A stretch of DNA of 64,000 nt from Emydura subglobosa (lineage: Eukaryota > Chordata > Testudines > Chelidae), in contig ML679971.1 in the NCBI GenBank assembly GCA_007922225.1, forward strand, positions 2,155,309 to 2,219,308. Direction: 5' to 3'. Positions within the stretch are counted from its first letter, which is position 1, and each line of letters starts with the position of its first letter. Positions 51,560 through 63,969 of this stretch are shown piece by piece. Both the position numbers and the translations under genes were made by a program. The notes under the pieces were generated by a model, which was given only the letters and a program-made list of their open reading frames with translations, ran no database searches and was not told the DNA's origin.

Positions 51560-52800
51560 CTTTGTCAGTCCCAGGTGAGAGCTGCTGTCTCTGTGAGCCC
51601 AATTCTTATCACTGCCTCCCCTCACCTCTTGGTCCACTTTCCTTCTCCTGCTGAGCCATGCTGAGTTCACTTGTTCCGCTTGCCAGAGCTTCCCATCGGA
51701 AGTGTTACTTGTTTAGTCATTGGGGATCCTGGGTCTTTCAGGAGTCTCCATTGATGTGTTGGTTTCAGCCAGTCCTTAACCCATTCATATCATCCCAGAC
51801 AATTACATGATTGTGGCATTCCTCTCTGCAATCCGGACTGGTGTGTAGCTGTGTCATCCCAATTCTTCACTCTTGGGCCCTGATTTACCCCGCTTTGCTG
51901 TGTGAATTACCCACTCCTGGGTCAGCCCATGCTCAGCCTCCTGCATTTAATCCGTCCCTTACCTAGTGAAAGAGCGCTTTTGACCAGCCATTCATGGGAT
52001 AGACCCTCAGGCCCAGATGCAACCCCAGGAACTGCCGTCTTGCAGGGTTCAATGCTGCACCCTGCAAGCTCATTTACACTTGTCCGTCAATTTATCAAAG
52101 AAATTGATATGCACCAGCTCTGTCACTCTGAGATCTCTGCATACACTCAGTCCACATGCACTGTTTTAGATAAAACAAATACGTTGATTGATTACAGCAA
52201 GATTTTAAGTGAATCTAAGTCAGATTATTAATAAATCAAGGAGCTAATCACAACTAAAAATAACTTCTGTCTTAACCTAAGATTAATATGTCAGTCTGTA
52301 TGCAGCTTACCACATAGGCTGGTTGCAATGCCTCTTGCAACCGGGCCCCTCTTCCCTGGGGGTAGGTTCTCAGTCTTTGGTGTTGCTTAGAAGATGGATT
52401 CCAGGGGAGAGCCAAGAGACGGATGCCTCAGCTTTTAACAAGTTTCCCCAACACCCCCTGGGGTCAGGTGATCGGCCCTGTGCGGCAATGGACATGATTT
52501 CTTCCACTTGAGCCAGAGTGCTCGCAGGTGCTTAGGCCAGTCCATTGTTCCTTTATGCATGCCTCTGCTGAGTATGGAAATGCAGCTTTGTGTTCATCTC
52601 ATCTATTCCAACCATGTGAGACACATTTGGGGATATGACACAAGCAGTTTTATATCTGTACATGTGTATGACACTACAGGAAACATGCTACCATAACAAC
52701 AAAAACACCTTACATGGCAGACTGCATCAGACAATACACATGAACAAATGATGCACAAATCACACCATAAGGGTGTAGATGGGGTACAGTGTGTCACAAT
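51560..52800 (-). mobile_element. Probable LTR-type element
   Basis: The right end reads TGTGTCACAATGACACACA, so on minus the element starts TGTGACACACTGTACC. The sequence resembles reptile LTRs (a minus-strand AGATATAAAACTGC box near 52650). The left end is not resolved. Confidence 0.35.
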
Positions 52801-53443
52801 GACACACACCCCTCCTGACTCCTGCTCTCCCTCAGGAGCAGCGTTTTAACCCTTCTGCACCCACTGGGTAGCAATGCCAAGGTGATGAGCACAGAGTCAT
52901 AAAGAGAGTTCATAAAAAATATCGGACAATTCCCACATTCGTCACAGAGATCCTACTGTTCTAACCCATATCCATCCTCGTCCCAGTTCATTGTGCTGTT
53001 TGGCGCACTCACACTTTGTGTCACATCTTACCAAGAAATTACAAGCTCTGTGGGGGCAGGTACCTTGTCTTTTTTTTATTATTATTATTCTGTAAGGGGC
53101 TGCAACACACTTGTGAGAGGTTCAACAACCCCATTCCTTATGTGAAATGAAGTCTCCTGCAGCTGGATGGACTACCTGCTGCATTTACAAATCCTATAAA
53201 TAGCATCTCCTGCTTGTTTTGAGGACTGAAACTGATGAAATCTTTAATTAAAACAGGCTGCCTGATGGAGTGTGTGCACATACAACCTCAGCCCTGCTCA
53301 GAAGGACAAATCAATTGACCTGCTGCATTTTTTTCTTTATCTTAAAGTTAACAACATTGATCCCAGTCAAAACCTGTCTCTAGACTCCAAAGGCTTTTAC
53401 CCTTGATTGTATGTGCTCTGTTGATTCTCTTTATGGCATATAG

Positions 53444-53770
53444 CAGGCATGGCCAAACCTGCGGTGAGTGTGCAGCTTGAACTCCCTATGTCCTCCCCAT
53501 TCTCCGTCTACTAGACTGGGGGGAGCTCCTCCATGTGGAGCTGAAGCCCTGTGACCCACTTCTCTGCAGGGCAGAAGCCCCTAGCCTCACCACCCCACCA
53601 TAAGGCAGAAGTCCACAGCTCCCCACCTCTACAGTCTGGTAGGCTGAGAATGGGGTGTGGGGAGTGTGCGCCTCTGGGAAATACTTCCAGGTTGTGCGTG
53701 TCTTGCGGCTCTTGAACTTCTGAAGATTATCATATGTGGCTTGGAGGGACAGTAAGTTTGGCCACCCCTG
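53444..53770. mobile_element. hAT-type nonautonomous element (327 bp)
   Basis: Left CAGGCATGGCCAAACCTGC pairs with right GTAAGTTTGGCCACCCCTG, inverted. The 8-base flanks GCATATAG (53436-53443) and GCATAGAG (53771-53778) differ at one base. Confidence 0.75.
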
Positions 53771-54245
53771 GCATAGAGGCCAGTGGTATTGTCTGCTCCT
53801 GGACACCCAAGTAGTGAAGGAAGTAGAAAAACACCTGCCTTAGGATGGGATGTAGCCTCCTGGCCAGTAGCACAGGCCTAGCCACAGTGTTCCATGCATT
53901 TGTGACTTCTGTGCTCAGTTATTGCATTGCTTTGTGATTTTTCTCCCTGCATATCTTCCCTGCCCCTCCTCAATGTGTATGATCCAGATGGGTTTTCTCT
54001 GAGTCTCTCCAACTAACTAATGCACATCTCTTGTCTCATCTGACCTTTCATACAGTCTCTCTTCAAAACCTTTTACACCCTCTGAGCCATAGCCTGTTCC
54101 CATTGAAGTCAATGACAAGATTCCCATTGACTTCAACGGGCGTAGGCTCCAGCCTTTTAACTTGCCAGAAGACTCTGCAAAGCACTTGATATGGAGTGAA
54201 GCAGAGTGCGGTCACGCTCTCGTCAGATCAGTGTGGGAAGACACG

Positions 54246-54533
54246 CTGGGTACATCCACTCTGCAATAAACCTGCAGCACCGAGTCTCAGCGCCACCTGG
54301 GTAAGCTGACTCAGGCTGGCGGGGCTGGCTGTGGGGCTAAAAATGGCAGGGTAGATGATTTAACTTGGGCTGGAGCCTGGGCTCCGAGACCATATCACCT
54401 TCTGGCGTCTCCGCGCCTGGGCTCCAGCCTGAGCCCAAACATCGACACTGCCATTTTTTAGCCCCACAGCCTGAGTCAGCTGACCTGGGCCAGCTGCTGG
54501 TCTTTTATTGCAGCGTGGATGAAGGCAAATGCT
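54246..54533. mobile_element. Second long palindromic MITE
   Basis: Same family as 41677-41969: CTGGGTACATCCACTCTGCA, GGCTGGAGCCTGGGCTC, its inverse GGGCTCCAGCCTGAGCCC, and TTTTATTGCAGCGTGGATG at the right. Confidence 0.75.
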
Positions 54534-55180
54534 ATCGAAAACTTGTGCCTTTAGAGCATCTGCATTAGATCCTCTGTGCGAAGGAGAAATTAGCTGAAAA
54601 CTCCTTCCAAACTGGTCACAGATTCACTAGCTGGGCATTCAAATGTGAGAGGCCAAGGTAAACCACACCTCTCCTTGGTAATCTCAGCTGTGAAAGGGGA
54701 GTGACACCGAGATCACTACTTGTGTGTGTAAGGCCAGGCCGCCTGCCCCTTCTTCACACTGATGAGCAGTTAATTTCTGCAGTAAACCGGTTAACGTGAG
54801 AAATAGTTCACCAATGTGAGTCAGAGGCTCGTAATTTGACCCTTAGCAATTTAGCTTTTGAATTTTAATAATGAAAATGTCCTAATTTAGAACCAGAACT
54901 AGAGAACTCAAAATATCACTTGTTTCTGGCGGCCAGTTTGTTCCTTTCATTTAAGATTTTGGACTTCTTAAAATTGTTCAGCTTGGCTCTTAGTTGTAGA
55001 AGTTTTCCGTTACTTAAAAAGTGAATTTCTAGAATAACTTACTTCATAGAGCAAATCCCAGCTAAGCCCTGTTGTGCTGGGCCATGCACATATATGCAGG
55101 AGTCAGTTTCTACCTTGAAAAGTCACAAGCTAAATAGATCAGATAGACAGACAGACAGATGAAGAAAGCAGGATGATTCC

Positions 55181-55305
55181 TATTTGGCAGATGTGAAACA
55201 GAGGTACAATGAGGTGAAGTGACTTGCCCAAGGTTACAAAGGAAGTCTGTGACAGAACTAGGAACTGAGCACAGAGACTGTGTCACAACCAGCGCCCAAA
55301 CCACA
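55181..55305 (+). mobile_element. MIR-like SINE fragment
   Basis: GTGAAACAGAGGTACAATGA and AAGTGACTTGCCCAAGGTTA match the MIR core, followed by GACAGAACTAGGAACTGAG. Confidence 0.6.
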
Positions 55306-55814
55306 CAATCAACCTTTCCCCTGCTCCGTCCATTATTTGTATGTGGGTAGCTCCCATAATGTACTAGTTGCTGAACCCATGCAATCTCCCTTCCTTCCCT
55401 CCCACCCCTCTCCCCCTGACACACACAGTTTCTGCCCCTGAGAATTCCAGTCTGAGAACATTACATCTCATATTCAAAGTGCTTTACAATCATGAATGAT
55501 GGCACTTTATGATTGTCTGGAGTCTTTCATCAAAAGAGCCGTGTTTTGCAAAGTGGGGCGTGGAGCAGCGGCATTTCACAGGTGGGGGTACGGAGGGGAA
55601 GGAACTGAGACAGTTTAAATGACACACACAAGGCTAAACAGCGCCATGGAACAGGGCGGGGAAAGGAACCCAGATTGCCTTTACACAGGCTCCTGGCGCT
55701 AACTACTCCACCACATGGTCTCTTTCAAATAAATTGCTCTTCTGCCTTGGGGAGGTAAGGGAAGCAACTATTATTCCCATCGTAGAGAGGGGAAAACTGC
55801 TCCAGAGAAGTGAA

Positions 55815-56023
55815 GGGCCAGATTTTTAAGTGTAGTTAGGTGCCTACACATGCAGCTAGACAGATTTAGTGGGATTGTCAAAAGTTCCTAAGCAAGTTAG
55901 GCGCCTAACCCCCCATGGATTTCAGTGGGATTTATGCACCTAAGATGCTTAGGTGCTATTGAAAATCCCACTGGCTGCCTATTTGCATCTGTAGGTGCCT
56001 AAATACCTCGCAACATCTGGCCC
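55815..56023. mobile_element. MITE with GGGCCAGAT ends
   Basis: Left GGGCCAGAT and right ATCTGGCCC are exact inverted repeats. The interior repeats TTAGGTGCCTA in both orientations. The target duplication is not clear. Confidence 0.65.
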
Positions 56024-56994
56024 TCGGTGATTCGTGTACGGCCACAGCTGTACTTGTTCTAGTTACGGCAAAAACAGTGGGCCAGATTCATCCCTGGTGT
56101 AATTCCACTGAAATCCCTTATCCTGCAGCAGCGGTGTAGCACATGCTGGTTGAGTGAAACCACAGTACATTCAAGGAGCAGTGGCGGGGGGGGGCACATC
56201 CCTCACTGAAGCCTGCATTTTACCTTTGAAATAGCCCTTACTCTTCTTTTTCATCCATTGATCCTTCATCCCAACTGCTGAGCAGAGCTCACTCTTGACA
56301 GACATCCCTGCTACAGCCATTGGCAGGCTCTAGTCCCAGCCATACAAATTAGTGCCCTGAACCTGTTTATGGCTCTCAAGAAGTTAGCCCATCACTGCTT
56401 TATTATTTGTCCTTTACTTAGCCCCTGCTCTGGATTGTATTAACCATCCACAGCTACTCTGAATATTTTGAACCTTGGCCAGTCAAGCAAACCATAACGT
56501 ATTCATTCATACGGGAGGCTGAGGGCTCTTCAGTTTCCTGTTCGGACAAAGGATTCCCCTCACCCCTCGAAAATATTGGGTGGGATTTTCCAATTAACCT
56601 AAGTGATTTAGGAGCACAAGTCCTTCTGAGTCACTTAGACATCCATCCTTCTGCATACACTTACCTCAATGCACTGTGAGTAGTACTGGGGTGTGAACTC
56701 ACAGGCAGAGCACTTTATTGGGGGACTGTATGCTCGCTACCAACTCTCCCCACTGCAGATTGGCCTGGTTATGGGATTTCCCCCCGTGCTTTTCTGGGGG
56801 TTGGCCCTTTAAATCTAGCAGCCAGCAGCAGCTGTGGTTCTAAAGTGGCACTTGTGTAACTGGCTGCTGCTCTGTCCAGTTCATTTGAACTAGTGAATGC
56901 TCTTCACTCCTGCTGCGTAGCCCCTCCCCTTTCCTTTGTGAGGGCTTTTCCCAGCCTGCAAAAGAGACGGCTCAGTAAGGATCAAAGACTCCCA

Positions 56995-57083
56995 GGGCCA
57001 GGTTTTCAAATGAATTTAGGCACCAAAATAAATGTCCAGACTTTCCAAAGCTCATAGGGTGCAGAGCTCTTAAAATCTGGCCC
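56995..57083. mobile_element. Short MITE of the same class
   Basis: An 89-base copy with GGGCCAGGTTTTCAAA at left and AAAATCTGGCCC at right, an internally deleted relative of 55815-56023. Confidence 0.55.
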
Positions 57084-57309
57084 TCGTTTAGGTTCCTACC
57101 TGTACCTATATACCCAGGATATTGGTGAAGGAGGGAGCACAATGAAGGGCTGATTTGGAAGGGGAGAGGGAGAGCAAGCTTTGGCGTCATTGTGGCTATT
57201 GGGATTAATTCCACCGTACACACTATTCGTCAGTTCCCTACTCCACGCCTGCTTACACGGGCTTTCAGCAGGAAGGGGGAACTTTCACTCTAAAACCTAG
57301 CTCATTGCG

Positions 57310-58176
57310 TTCTTGAGCCACCTGCAGAGATGATGTGAGCCACGGTTTCGGGGTAACTGCACCTGTGTTCCCCCTCCAGGGCCCACTAAAGGCACCCACT
57401 TCAGCGTTCTGGCTTGCCGCCGTCACCTCTATTGGGCAGACCCCCATGTGTCACTGCGTCCTGACCAGCAATTTTAAGGATGCACAGCTCCTTGCTTTAC
57501 ACTGTGATAGCCCCAGCAAGCCAGACTGCCTAACCAGGCCAGCGCATTTGAAGGCTGTGACCAGTGTATTGCTCGCAGTTATGAGTTCCCACACTGCTCT
57601 TTCTACGCAAGCACATTTATTCTTAAGGTAAAAGCATTACAGAGAAAACATATTCAAAAAATAAAAGAACCTGCACGCATGCTAGAAAGCTTACCAGGGG
57701 TCACCCCAATTCCAGCCTAGGGCTCTGGAAGGTTTTAGTCCTTCAAACCCACAACTGGGTTTTCTCCGTGGTTACAAGTGATTCTGTATTAAATCCAGAA
57801 CAAGAACGTCCAACTGGGCAGATCAGTCATTTCCTTATGCAGCTTGGGCCTTTGATCTTGGTCTTCTGTCACAGGTAGTCAGCAGACAATGACCCCCTCC
57901 TCCGGGCATAGCTTCAAAAGTTTTGCGTAAGTGGGGGTGGGAGCTTGCATTAACCTCTCCCTAGGGATTCCCCAGGAAATCCACTTAATACCTATTGAGC
58001 CAAAAGTCCATACTTGTCCGGCACATTTTCAATATAGTCGTTTGAATTCCTTAGTCTTACATCTGTGACATCTCCCCCCCAGGAGGTTACATACAGTGTC
58101 AGCCCGCAATAACGTATACACCTTGATACAATAAGGGCTTTTAAGGATATTGCAGGAAATTGCCATATCTGTCACA
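57310..58176 (-). mobile_element. LTR-type element
   Basis: On minus it starts TGTGACAGATATGGCAAT at 58176, carries a CCTTAAAAGCCC box soon after, and has an AATAAA at 57621-57616 as expected for an R region. The left boundary is estimated. No retroviral genes are seen. Confidence 0.5.
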
Positions 58177-58448
58177 ATAACTATCCTGTCTCCCTCCCTA
58201 GCCCAATCAGCCTGCTCCACTCACTCCCCAGTCCCTAGCCAACTCCTACATTCACAAGTCCCCACATTCCCCCTCACTTTCTTTTTCCAACATCCTACCT
58301 CTTCCAATTTCTCTCAGTGCCCTCCATTCTTCTGCATTCCACATTTACCTCCTCCCCCTCATCCTGCCCTCTGCACCCCACATTGTCCTGTGTCCCTCTC
58401 AGATTCTCCCTGCCCCCCAGACTCTATCCTGAACCTCACATCCCCTGT

Positions 58449-59790
58449 ACAAGAACATAAGAAGAGCCATACTGGGTTAGACCAATGGCCCATCTAACCC
58501 ACTCTCCTGGCTTTCAACAGCCGCCAGTGCCAGATGCCTCAGAGGGAATGAACAGAACAGGGCAACCATCAGGTTATCCATCCCCATTGTCCACTCCCAG
58601 CCTCTGGCAGTCAGAGGAATAGGGAAACCCAGAGCATGGGGTTGCATCCCTGCCCATCTTGGCTAATAGCCATTGATGGACCTATCCTAAATGAATTTAT
58701 CTACTTCTTATTTGAATTCAGTTATCATTTTGGCCTTCACAACATTCCCTGGCAACAAGTTCCACAGGTTGTGCGATGTGTGAAGACGTACTTCCTTTTG
58801 TTTGTTTTAATCCTGGATTAATTTCACTGGGTGACCCCTGGTTCTTGTATGTGAAGGAGCAAATAACAGTTTCTTACTGACTTTCTCCACATCATTCATT
58901 ATTTTATAAACCTCTATCAGATCCCCCTTGGTCATCCCTTTTCCAAGCTGAACAGTCCATATCTTTTGAATCTCTCCTCATATGGAAGCTGTTCCATACC
59001 CTCAATCATTTTTGTTGCCCTTCTCTGTACCTTTTCCAGTTCTAATATGTCTTTCTTTGACATGGGGCAATCAGACCAGGACACAGTATTCAAGATGTGG
59101 ACATACCATGCATTTATATAGTGCCATTATATTTTCTGTCTTATCATCTATCCCTTTCCTAATGGTTTCTAACATGGTTAGCTTTTTTGACTGCTGCTGC
59201 ACGCTGAGCAGATGTTTTCAGAGAACTAGCCACAATGACTCTCATATCGCTTTCTTGAGTGGTAATTTAGATTCCCATCATTTGTATGTATAGTTGGGAT
59301 TACGTTTTCCAATGTGCATTCCTTTGCATTTGCCAATATTGAATTTCATTTCCCATTTTCTTGCCCACTCACCCAGTTTTGTGAAATCTCTTCGCAGTCT
59401 GCTCTGGACTTGAGTAATTTTGTATCATCTGCAAATTTTGCCACTTCACTGTTTATCCTTTTTCCAGATCACTTATGAATATGTTGAAAAGGAGTGGTCC
59501 CAGTACAGACCCCTGGGGTACACCACTATTTACCGCTCTCCATTCTGAAAACTGACCATTGATTCCGACCCTTTGTTTCCTGTCTTTTAGCCAGTTACTG
59601 ATCCAGGAGAGGGACTTCCCTCTTATCCCATGACCCTTTCTTTTGCTCATGGGTCTTTGGTGAGGGACCTTGTCAAAGGGTTTCTGAAAATCTAAGTACA
59701 CTGTAGCCACTGGATCACCCTTGTCCACATATTTGCTGGCCCTCTTGAAGAATCCTAATCGATTGGTGAGGCATGATTTCCCTTTATAAA
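58449..59790 (-). mobile_element. CR1 LINE, 5'-truncated
   Basis: The 3' terminus is at left (AGAACATAAGAAGAGCCATA on plus). A reverse transcriptase open frame at 59728-59453 reads [14 protein letters not shown] and [20 protein letters not shown], intact over 91 codons. It begins mid-polymerase, so it cannot move by itself. Confidence 0.88.
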
Positions 59791-59827
59791 AACTGAGTGG
59801 ATGCTTCCCCTACAAATTGTGTTCATC

Positions 59828-59905
59828 TGTGGGTATGTCTACACAGCAAAAGGCGACTCGGGCTCGAGGGGCTTGGGCTGCAACAGTATAGACGTCCGGA
59901 CAGAT
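59828..59905. mobile_element. Partial palindromic MITE
   Basis: GTGGGTATGTCTACACAGC, GACTCGGGCTCGAGGGGCTT and TATAGACGTCC represent one half of the 41677 family. Confidence 0.5.
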
Positions 59906-60196
59906 CTCACTGCTCACAATTGTTTTGTGTTCTGCAGAAGCAGACCCTTTCTCAAAGACTGCCTCGTTCCGACTGAGCTGCCGGAGCGTAGAGCCACTCT
60001 CTTATAGCATCCTTTCCTCAATGTGCATTTCTGGATGCTAGCCCTTTAAATTTCACAGAGGCAAGCAACTGTAGTCCTAAAATGGCCATGGTACCTCTGT
60101 CTCTTCCAGCTGGCGAGTGTTCTTGATTCTGACATGCGAGTCCTTTCTTATTGCTGGGGAAATGGCATCTTCTCATCCTTGTTTGCTTAAAGGCAT

Positions 60197-60199
<3 letters not shown>

Positions 60200-60228
<29 letters not shown>

Positions 60229-60238
60229 GGGGCCCCCC
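60200..60238. repeat. Poly-T / poly-G tract
   Basis: A run of about 18 T, then about 14 G and a CCCCCCC block. A likely site of assembly error. Confidence 0.85.
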
Positions 60239-60436
60239 CGCTCAACTTCTAGCCTGATGAGATGTTTTCTCTTGAGGCAGAGTCATGAGCTGCCCCACGG
60301 TCCCAGCATAAAGTCAAAAGCACAGGAAAAAAACCAAAACAATAAATCCTCCTTCAAACATAGTACTTACTCCTCCACAGTAATGAAACTGAAGCTGGTT
60401 TGGTTTGGTTTAGGGCAGGAAGAAATCCACTGATAT

Positions 60437-60442
60437 TTTAAT
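60437..60442 (-). terminator. Possible opsin poly(A) signal
   Basis: The variant signal ATTAAA on the minus strand lies about 205 bases after the opsin stop. No canonical AATAAA was seen closer. Confidence 0.3.
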
Positions 60443-60646
60443 ATTCATAAAGTGAAAGTCCTTCAAAACATCTCTTTCCTTGCTGCTTAACATTAAAAAA
60501 AAATCAGGGTTCTTTACGACATTTCACTCGATTCATGGCAGCAATTTATCATAACATACACGATGACAGGCTTCCTGTGCTGATTCCCGATCATACATGA
60601 CAAAGCAGGCTTTTCCGTTGGGTTGTAAAGCCAGCTCTGCTGCTCA

Positions 60647-60991
60647 TTAAGTTGAAGCCTCCCCGCTGTTCACCACTGCAGCAGGACAAGCACGTATGTT
60701 TTCTCTACCCATCCACATCATCGACACAGGGTTTTCGATCGAGTGCTCCGCGCTAAAGAAATGAACTTGCCAGCCGCAGCAACACTTCATTTGCCTAATT
60801 TCACGCCGGAAAGTTTTGCTGAAGATGTAGTAAATGAAAGGGTTATACGCTGTGGAAGATTTAGCAAACAGACAAGGCAGTAGCGTCAGGACGGGATGTA
60901 AAGAATGGCTGGAGTTAAAGATTGACCAGAAGCTGACCGCTGCGTAGGGCGTCCAGGCGCCGAGGAATCCGACGCTGACCAGCACAGCCAT
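60647..60991 (-). CDS. Opsin, last coding exon (OPN5/OPN6, neuropsin-like group)
   Basis: The acceptor TTTTTTCAG precedes ATGGCTG at 60991, and the frame runs 114 codons to a stop at 60647. The piece begins inside helix 6 (GFLGAWTPYAAVSFW, with the Trp-x-Pro kink) and continues through helix 7, LLPCLFAKSSTAYNPFIYY. Here Lys44 of the fragment is the retinal Schiff-base lysine and NPFIY is the NPxxY switch. Helix 8 (FSKTFRREI) and Cys70-72, a likely palmitoylation site, follow. The AKSxxxYNPxIY pattern is nearest to OPN5 among opsins I remember, and an OPN5-like or OPN6 paralogue seems likelier than OPN5 itself. The first helices are not in this window and must lie beyond the right edge. The frame is intact, so the gene is probably functional. 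Confidence 0.8.
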   Translation of the reverse strand: MAVLVSVGFLGAWTPYAAVSFWSIFNSSHSLHPVLTLLPCLFAKSSTAYNPFIYYIFSKTFRREIRQMKCCCGWQVHFFSAEHSIENPVSMMWMGRENIRACPAAVVNSGEAST

Positions 60992-61819
60992 CTGAAAAAA
61001 GCACAGTGTATTCAGTCCTCAGCTAACACCACTTTCTCCCTGTCTGGCTGTGGTGCATGAGGTATAGTATGGCCAGCCTGGACCACAGAGGAGAACGGAA
61101 GCATAAAGGGCCCTAAATTATAACTCTCATGAGGCAATGCTGTGCCATTAGAATCAAAATATTTCCGTTTTCCATAGAGAGAAGACACTTTTTCTGAACA
61201 GCTTTGTTTAGTCAAAACCCCAATTTTCTGTCCAAAAAAAAAAAAAAAAAAAAGTTTTGATGGAAACTTTTTGACCAGCCTCACTCAGCACCATATGGTC
61301 TCTTTGCCAATTAATAATACTGTAGCGCTACAAAGCGGATCCCTACTCAAAATGATACAATTATGTGTTTTACACCATTCCAACATGGCTGGAGATATAG
61401 ATATATACAAGCCTAAATCAGGGGCGCTGCTGTATGATGTAGGTCTAACGGGCAGCATAGTACATGAGGTATATCATTCGTGGCCGTGCAGTGCATGCTG
61501 TTGAAACCCAAGTGGATCCAAGTGCACTCTGAATGTCTGTCCATAGTGTTAGTTAAACGTATAGAACAAATGAATGGCCCTGATCCTGAGGCAGGACCCC
61601 TCCCGGTTTTCCTCAGTAGGCAGTACCTATTGAAATCCAGGAAGTGGGTGGGCATCTGAAGGCCCCTCCCCCAGCCTAAGGGGAGGAGCTACTGAACCCG
61701 GGGTTCAAATAAAATCGGGGGACAACGAATGACAAAACAGGGACAGAAGTGAGGGTTGTAGGGTCATAAGTAGGGAATTGGAGGGGGATCCTCTGTGGGC
61801 AGTAACCTTTGCGGCATTC
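60992..61819. other. Opsin intron sequence, no exon seen
   Basis: Lies upstream of the opsin last exon on minus. It contains a poly-A run at 61237 and no segment that reads as opsin helix 1-5. Confidence 0.45.
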
Positions 61820-62640
61820 TGATGGGGTATGTACCCCACACTGGCAGAGAGTGTGTTAGCTGGAGCCAGAGAGAATTCATGCCCAGGTTGCACCTGGAGA
61901 TCAGGCCTAATTTAGGATATGGCCCAGCTGGGAAGGAGCTGGGTGGCTAGTACAGAGGAAGGACTTCAGGGCAGTGGAAGAGAGGCAGGCAGTCTGGAGA
62001 AGAGAAGGTTTGGGGGATCCTCTTTTGAGAAGGGAATTCTGGCAAGAGACCAGGAGAGATACTGAGATGCTAAAGGGATGGAGCAAGCCCTCTGTGGAGA
62101 GCCTGGATAGAAGGAGAAGGACTGGCCCTCCAGGGAGAAAGGCCTGGGAGCTGTTGCTTGCTATAGGAGTCTGAACAGACTCTGAAGAGTTCAGAAGAGG
62201 GCTGTGAAAAAGGGCCGAGGGGCAGGCCGAGGCAGGAAGTGGTACAGGGAAGCAGCAAGGGGTTTAAGGGAGTAAAACTTAGCTGCTGGCTCTGAGGTCC
62301 CTGAACTGGAACCCAGAGGAGAGGGAGGGCCTGGGGTCCCCTGTTGGCCACCAAGAAGAGGGGCGTGAAAGCCCCTGATACAAGGAGTATTGAAAACCCA
62401 GAGACAAGGCATGCAAGACCCACCAGGCTCAAAGTCAGGGGCTGAAGACCTGGCCTGAAGTCATTGGACCATTGTCCACGGGACTCTGTTCCCCCAGGAG
62501 GGGACTGAACTTGACCTGGCTGGAGGGCCAAGCCACAAGAAGAAGCAGAGCACACTGCCGCAGAGCCAGATTGGCTGTCAGCAGTGGGCACCAGAGGCGC
62601 GTGGCCTGCGTTGCTGCGGGGAGTTGAGTGCACTAACCGG
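61820..62640 (+). mobile_element. Probable LTR-type element
   Basis: Starts TGATGGGGTATGTACCCCAC, like the LTRs at 1455 and 13016, and continues GC- and purine-rich. No target duplication found, and the right edge is estimated. Confidence 0.4.
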
Positions 62641-63898
62641 TGAGTCCACCCTTCTTACCGTTACAATCACGCACCCAACGCATGAGTGTGTCTAACACGC
62701 ACCATCTACCCCTGGGATGGGAGGCCAGCTGGGTCTTAACCGTGGCAGGGCATGATCACGAATGTATCGCTTATCAGAGCATAAATCAAACCCCGGTGAA
62801 ACTCGCCACTGGGTCTCCTCTCTGAATTGATGAATGCTGACAAGCATCCACATCACAAAACCCAGCCCTTTGGATCGGCACTAATTGGTTTGGCTTGGTA
62901 GCCACCTCAGCGGAGAGCAAGAAATGAATGCAGCTGGAGACTAAACAACTCTCTCTGCCCAAGAGGTACTTAAAATGTGGGGCCGGGGAGAATAGATTAT
63001 GTAAATAACTGTTGAACTCTAGGGTGGAATCGTGCAGTAATGACTTTCTCCCAAGGGTAATGAGGCATCAGTTCTTTTATCACTTCTTTCTATTACAATA
63101 ATTACTATCTAGGAGACCGCCTCTCTCCCCAGGAGATGCTGCCACAGATGCAGTCAACTGAGGCAGCTGAGCTCGGGCCTCATGGGTATGAGAGGGTGAG
63201 GGCAGCTGAAAGCGTGTTCCCCATTAGAGCCCTGCATCTTTAGAATTTGCTTTTCCCTTCTCTTCATTACAGGTCACATTTGCTAATGCTCAGAATTTGC
63301 TGCTGGACCCAGCTATCTCCCAGGTCTCTAGGGACTTAGGGGATACGTGAAGCTGAGGGATGATGAGAAGGGGGCTGGGGGGCGGGACTGTTCTGGTGGT
63401 GATTTGGGTAGTGGTGTTTATTAAATTTGGCCAAAATCTTAAATAGGAACCTAGTTTGTTTGTTTGTTTTTAAGGCTCCTAATAAGTGGCTTGATTTTTC
63501 AAAAGTGAGTTCTCATCTGCACTCATTAACTCTAGGCTCCCAGATTTGCCAGCCCCAAGCGTTCGAAGTTCGTGAGTAAGGCCCCGGAAATTAGGAGAAC
63601 AGCTTCACAATCTTGAGAATTTTTTTTTAAAATACATTCTGAGTTCTCTATTTTTGCCTTTTAGTTCTTGAGTCTTATGGGTCACCTTTTCCAGCTTTTC
63701 TCAGCATCCGTGAAGCTAGAAACTTTTCTTTTAAATAAAAGCTGAGATTCTCAGGTAATCACCTGGCTCCAGGAGCTGTGGCTTTAAGAAAAACACCAAA
63801 TACTGTGAGACTTGCAATAAAATTGCAATAAAATAAAATTACAAGAGTTGGCAACATTGGTGACATGGTGACACTTCTAACCTTGTAGCTCTCTTATG
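62641..63898. other. No gene seen to near the right edge
   Basis: Mixed sequence, probably still within an opsin intron. No exon, tRNA or clear repeat boundary is recognised. Confidence 0.4.
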
Positions 63899-63969
63899 CC
63901 CAGATCCTCAAAGGTATTTAGGCACCTAACTCCAAATCAATGGGAATTAGGTGCCTTTAAGGATCTAGG
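63899..63969. mobile_element. Short palindromic MITE
   Basis: CCCAGATCCTCAAAGGTATT and TTAGGCACCTAACTCC fold onto GGAATTAGGTGCC and AAGGATCTAGG, with an AAATCAAT loop. Confidence 0.6.

Noticed and set aside
59453..59728. 91-codon reverse transcriptase frame as a functional gene
   Set aside because: Intact only over this stretch. The CR1 copy is truncated at its 5' side and lacks an endonuclease.
62070..62633. 187-codon minus-strand open frame
   Set aside because: It lies inside an LTR-like purine-rich repeat, and its Leu/Pro/Ser make-up mirrors that composition.
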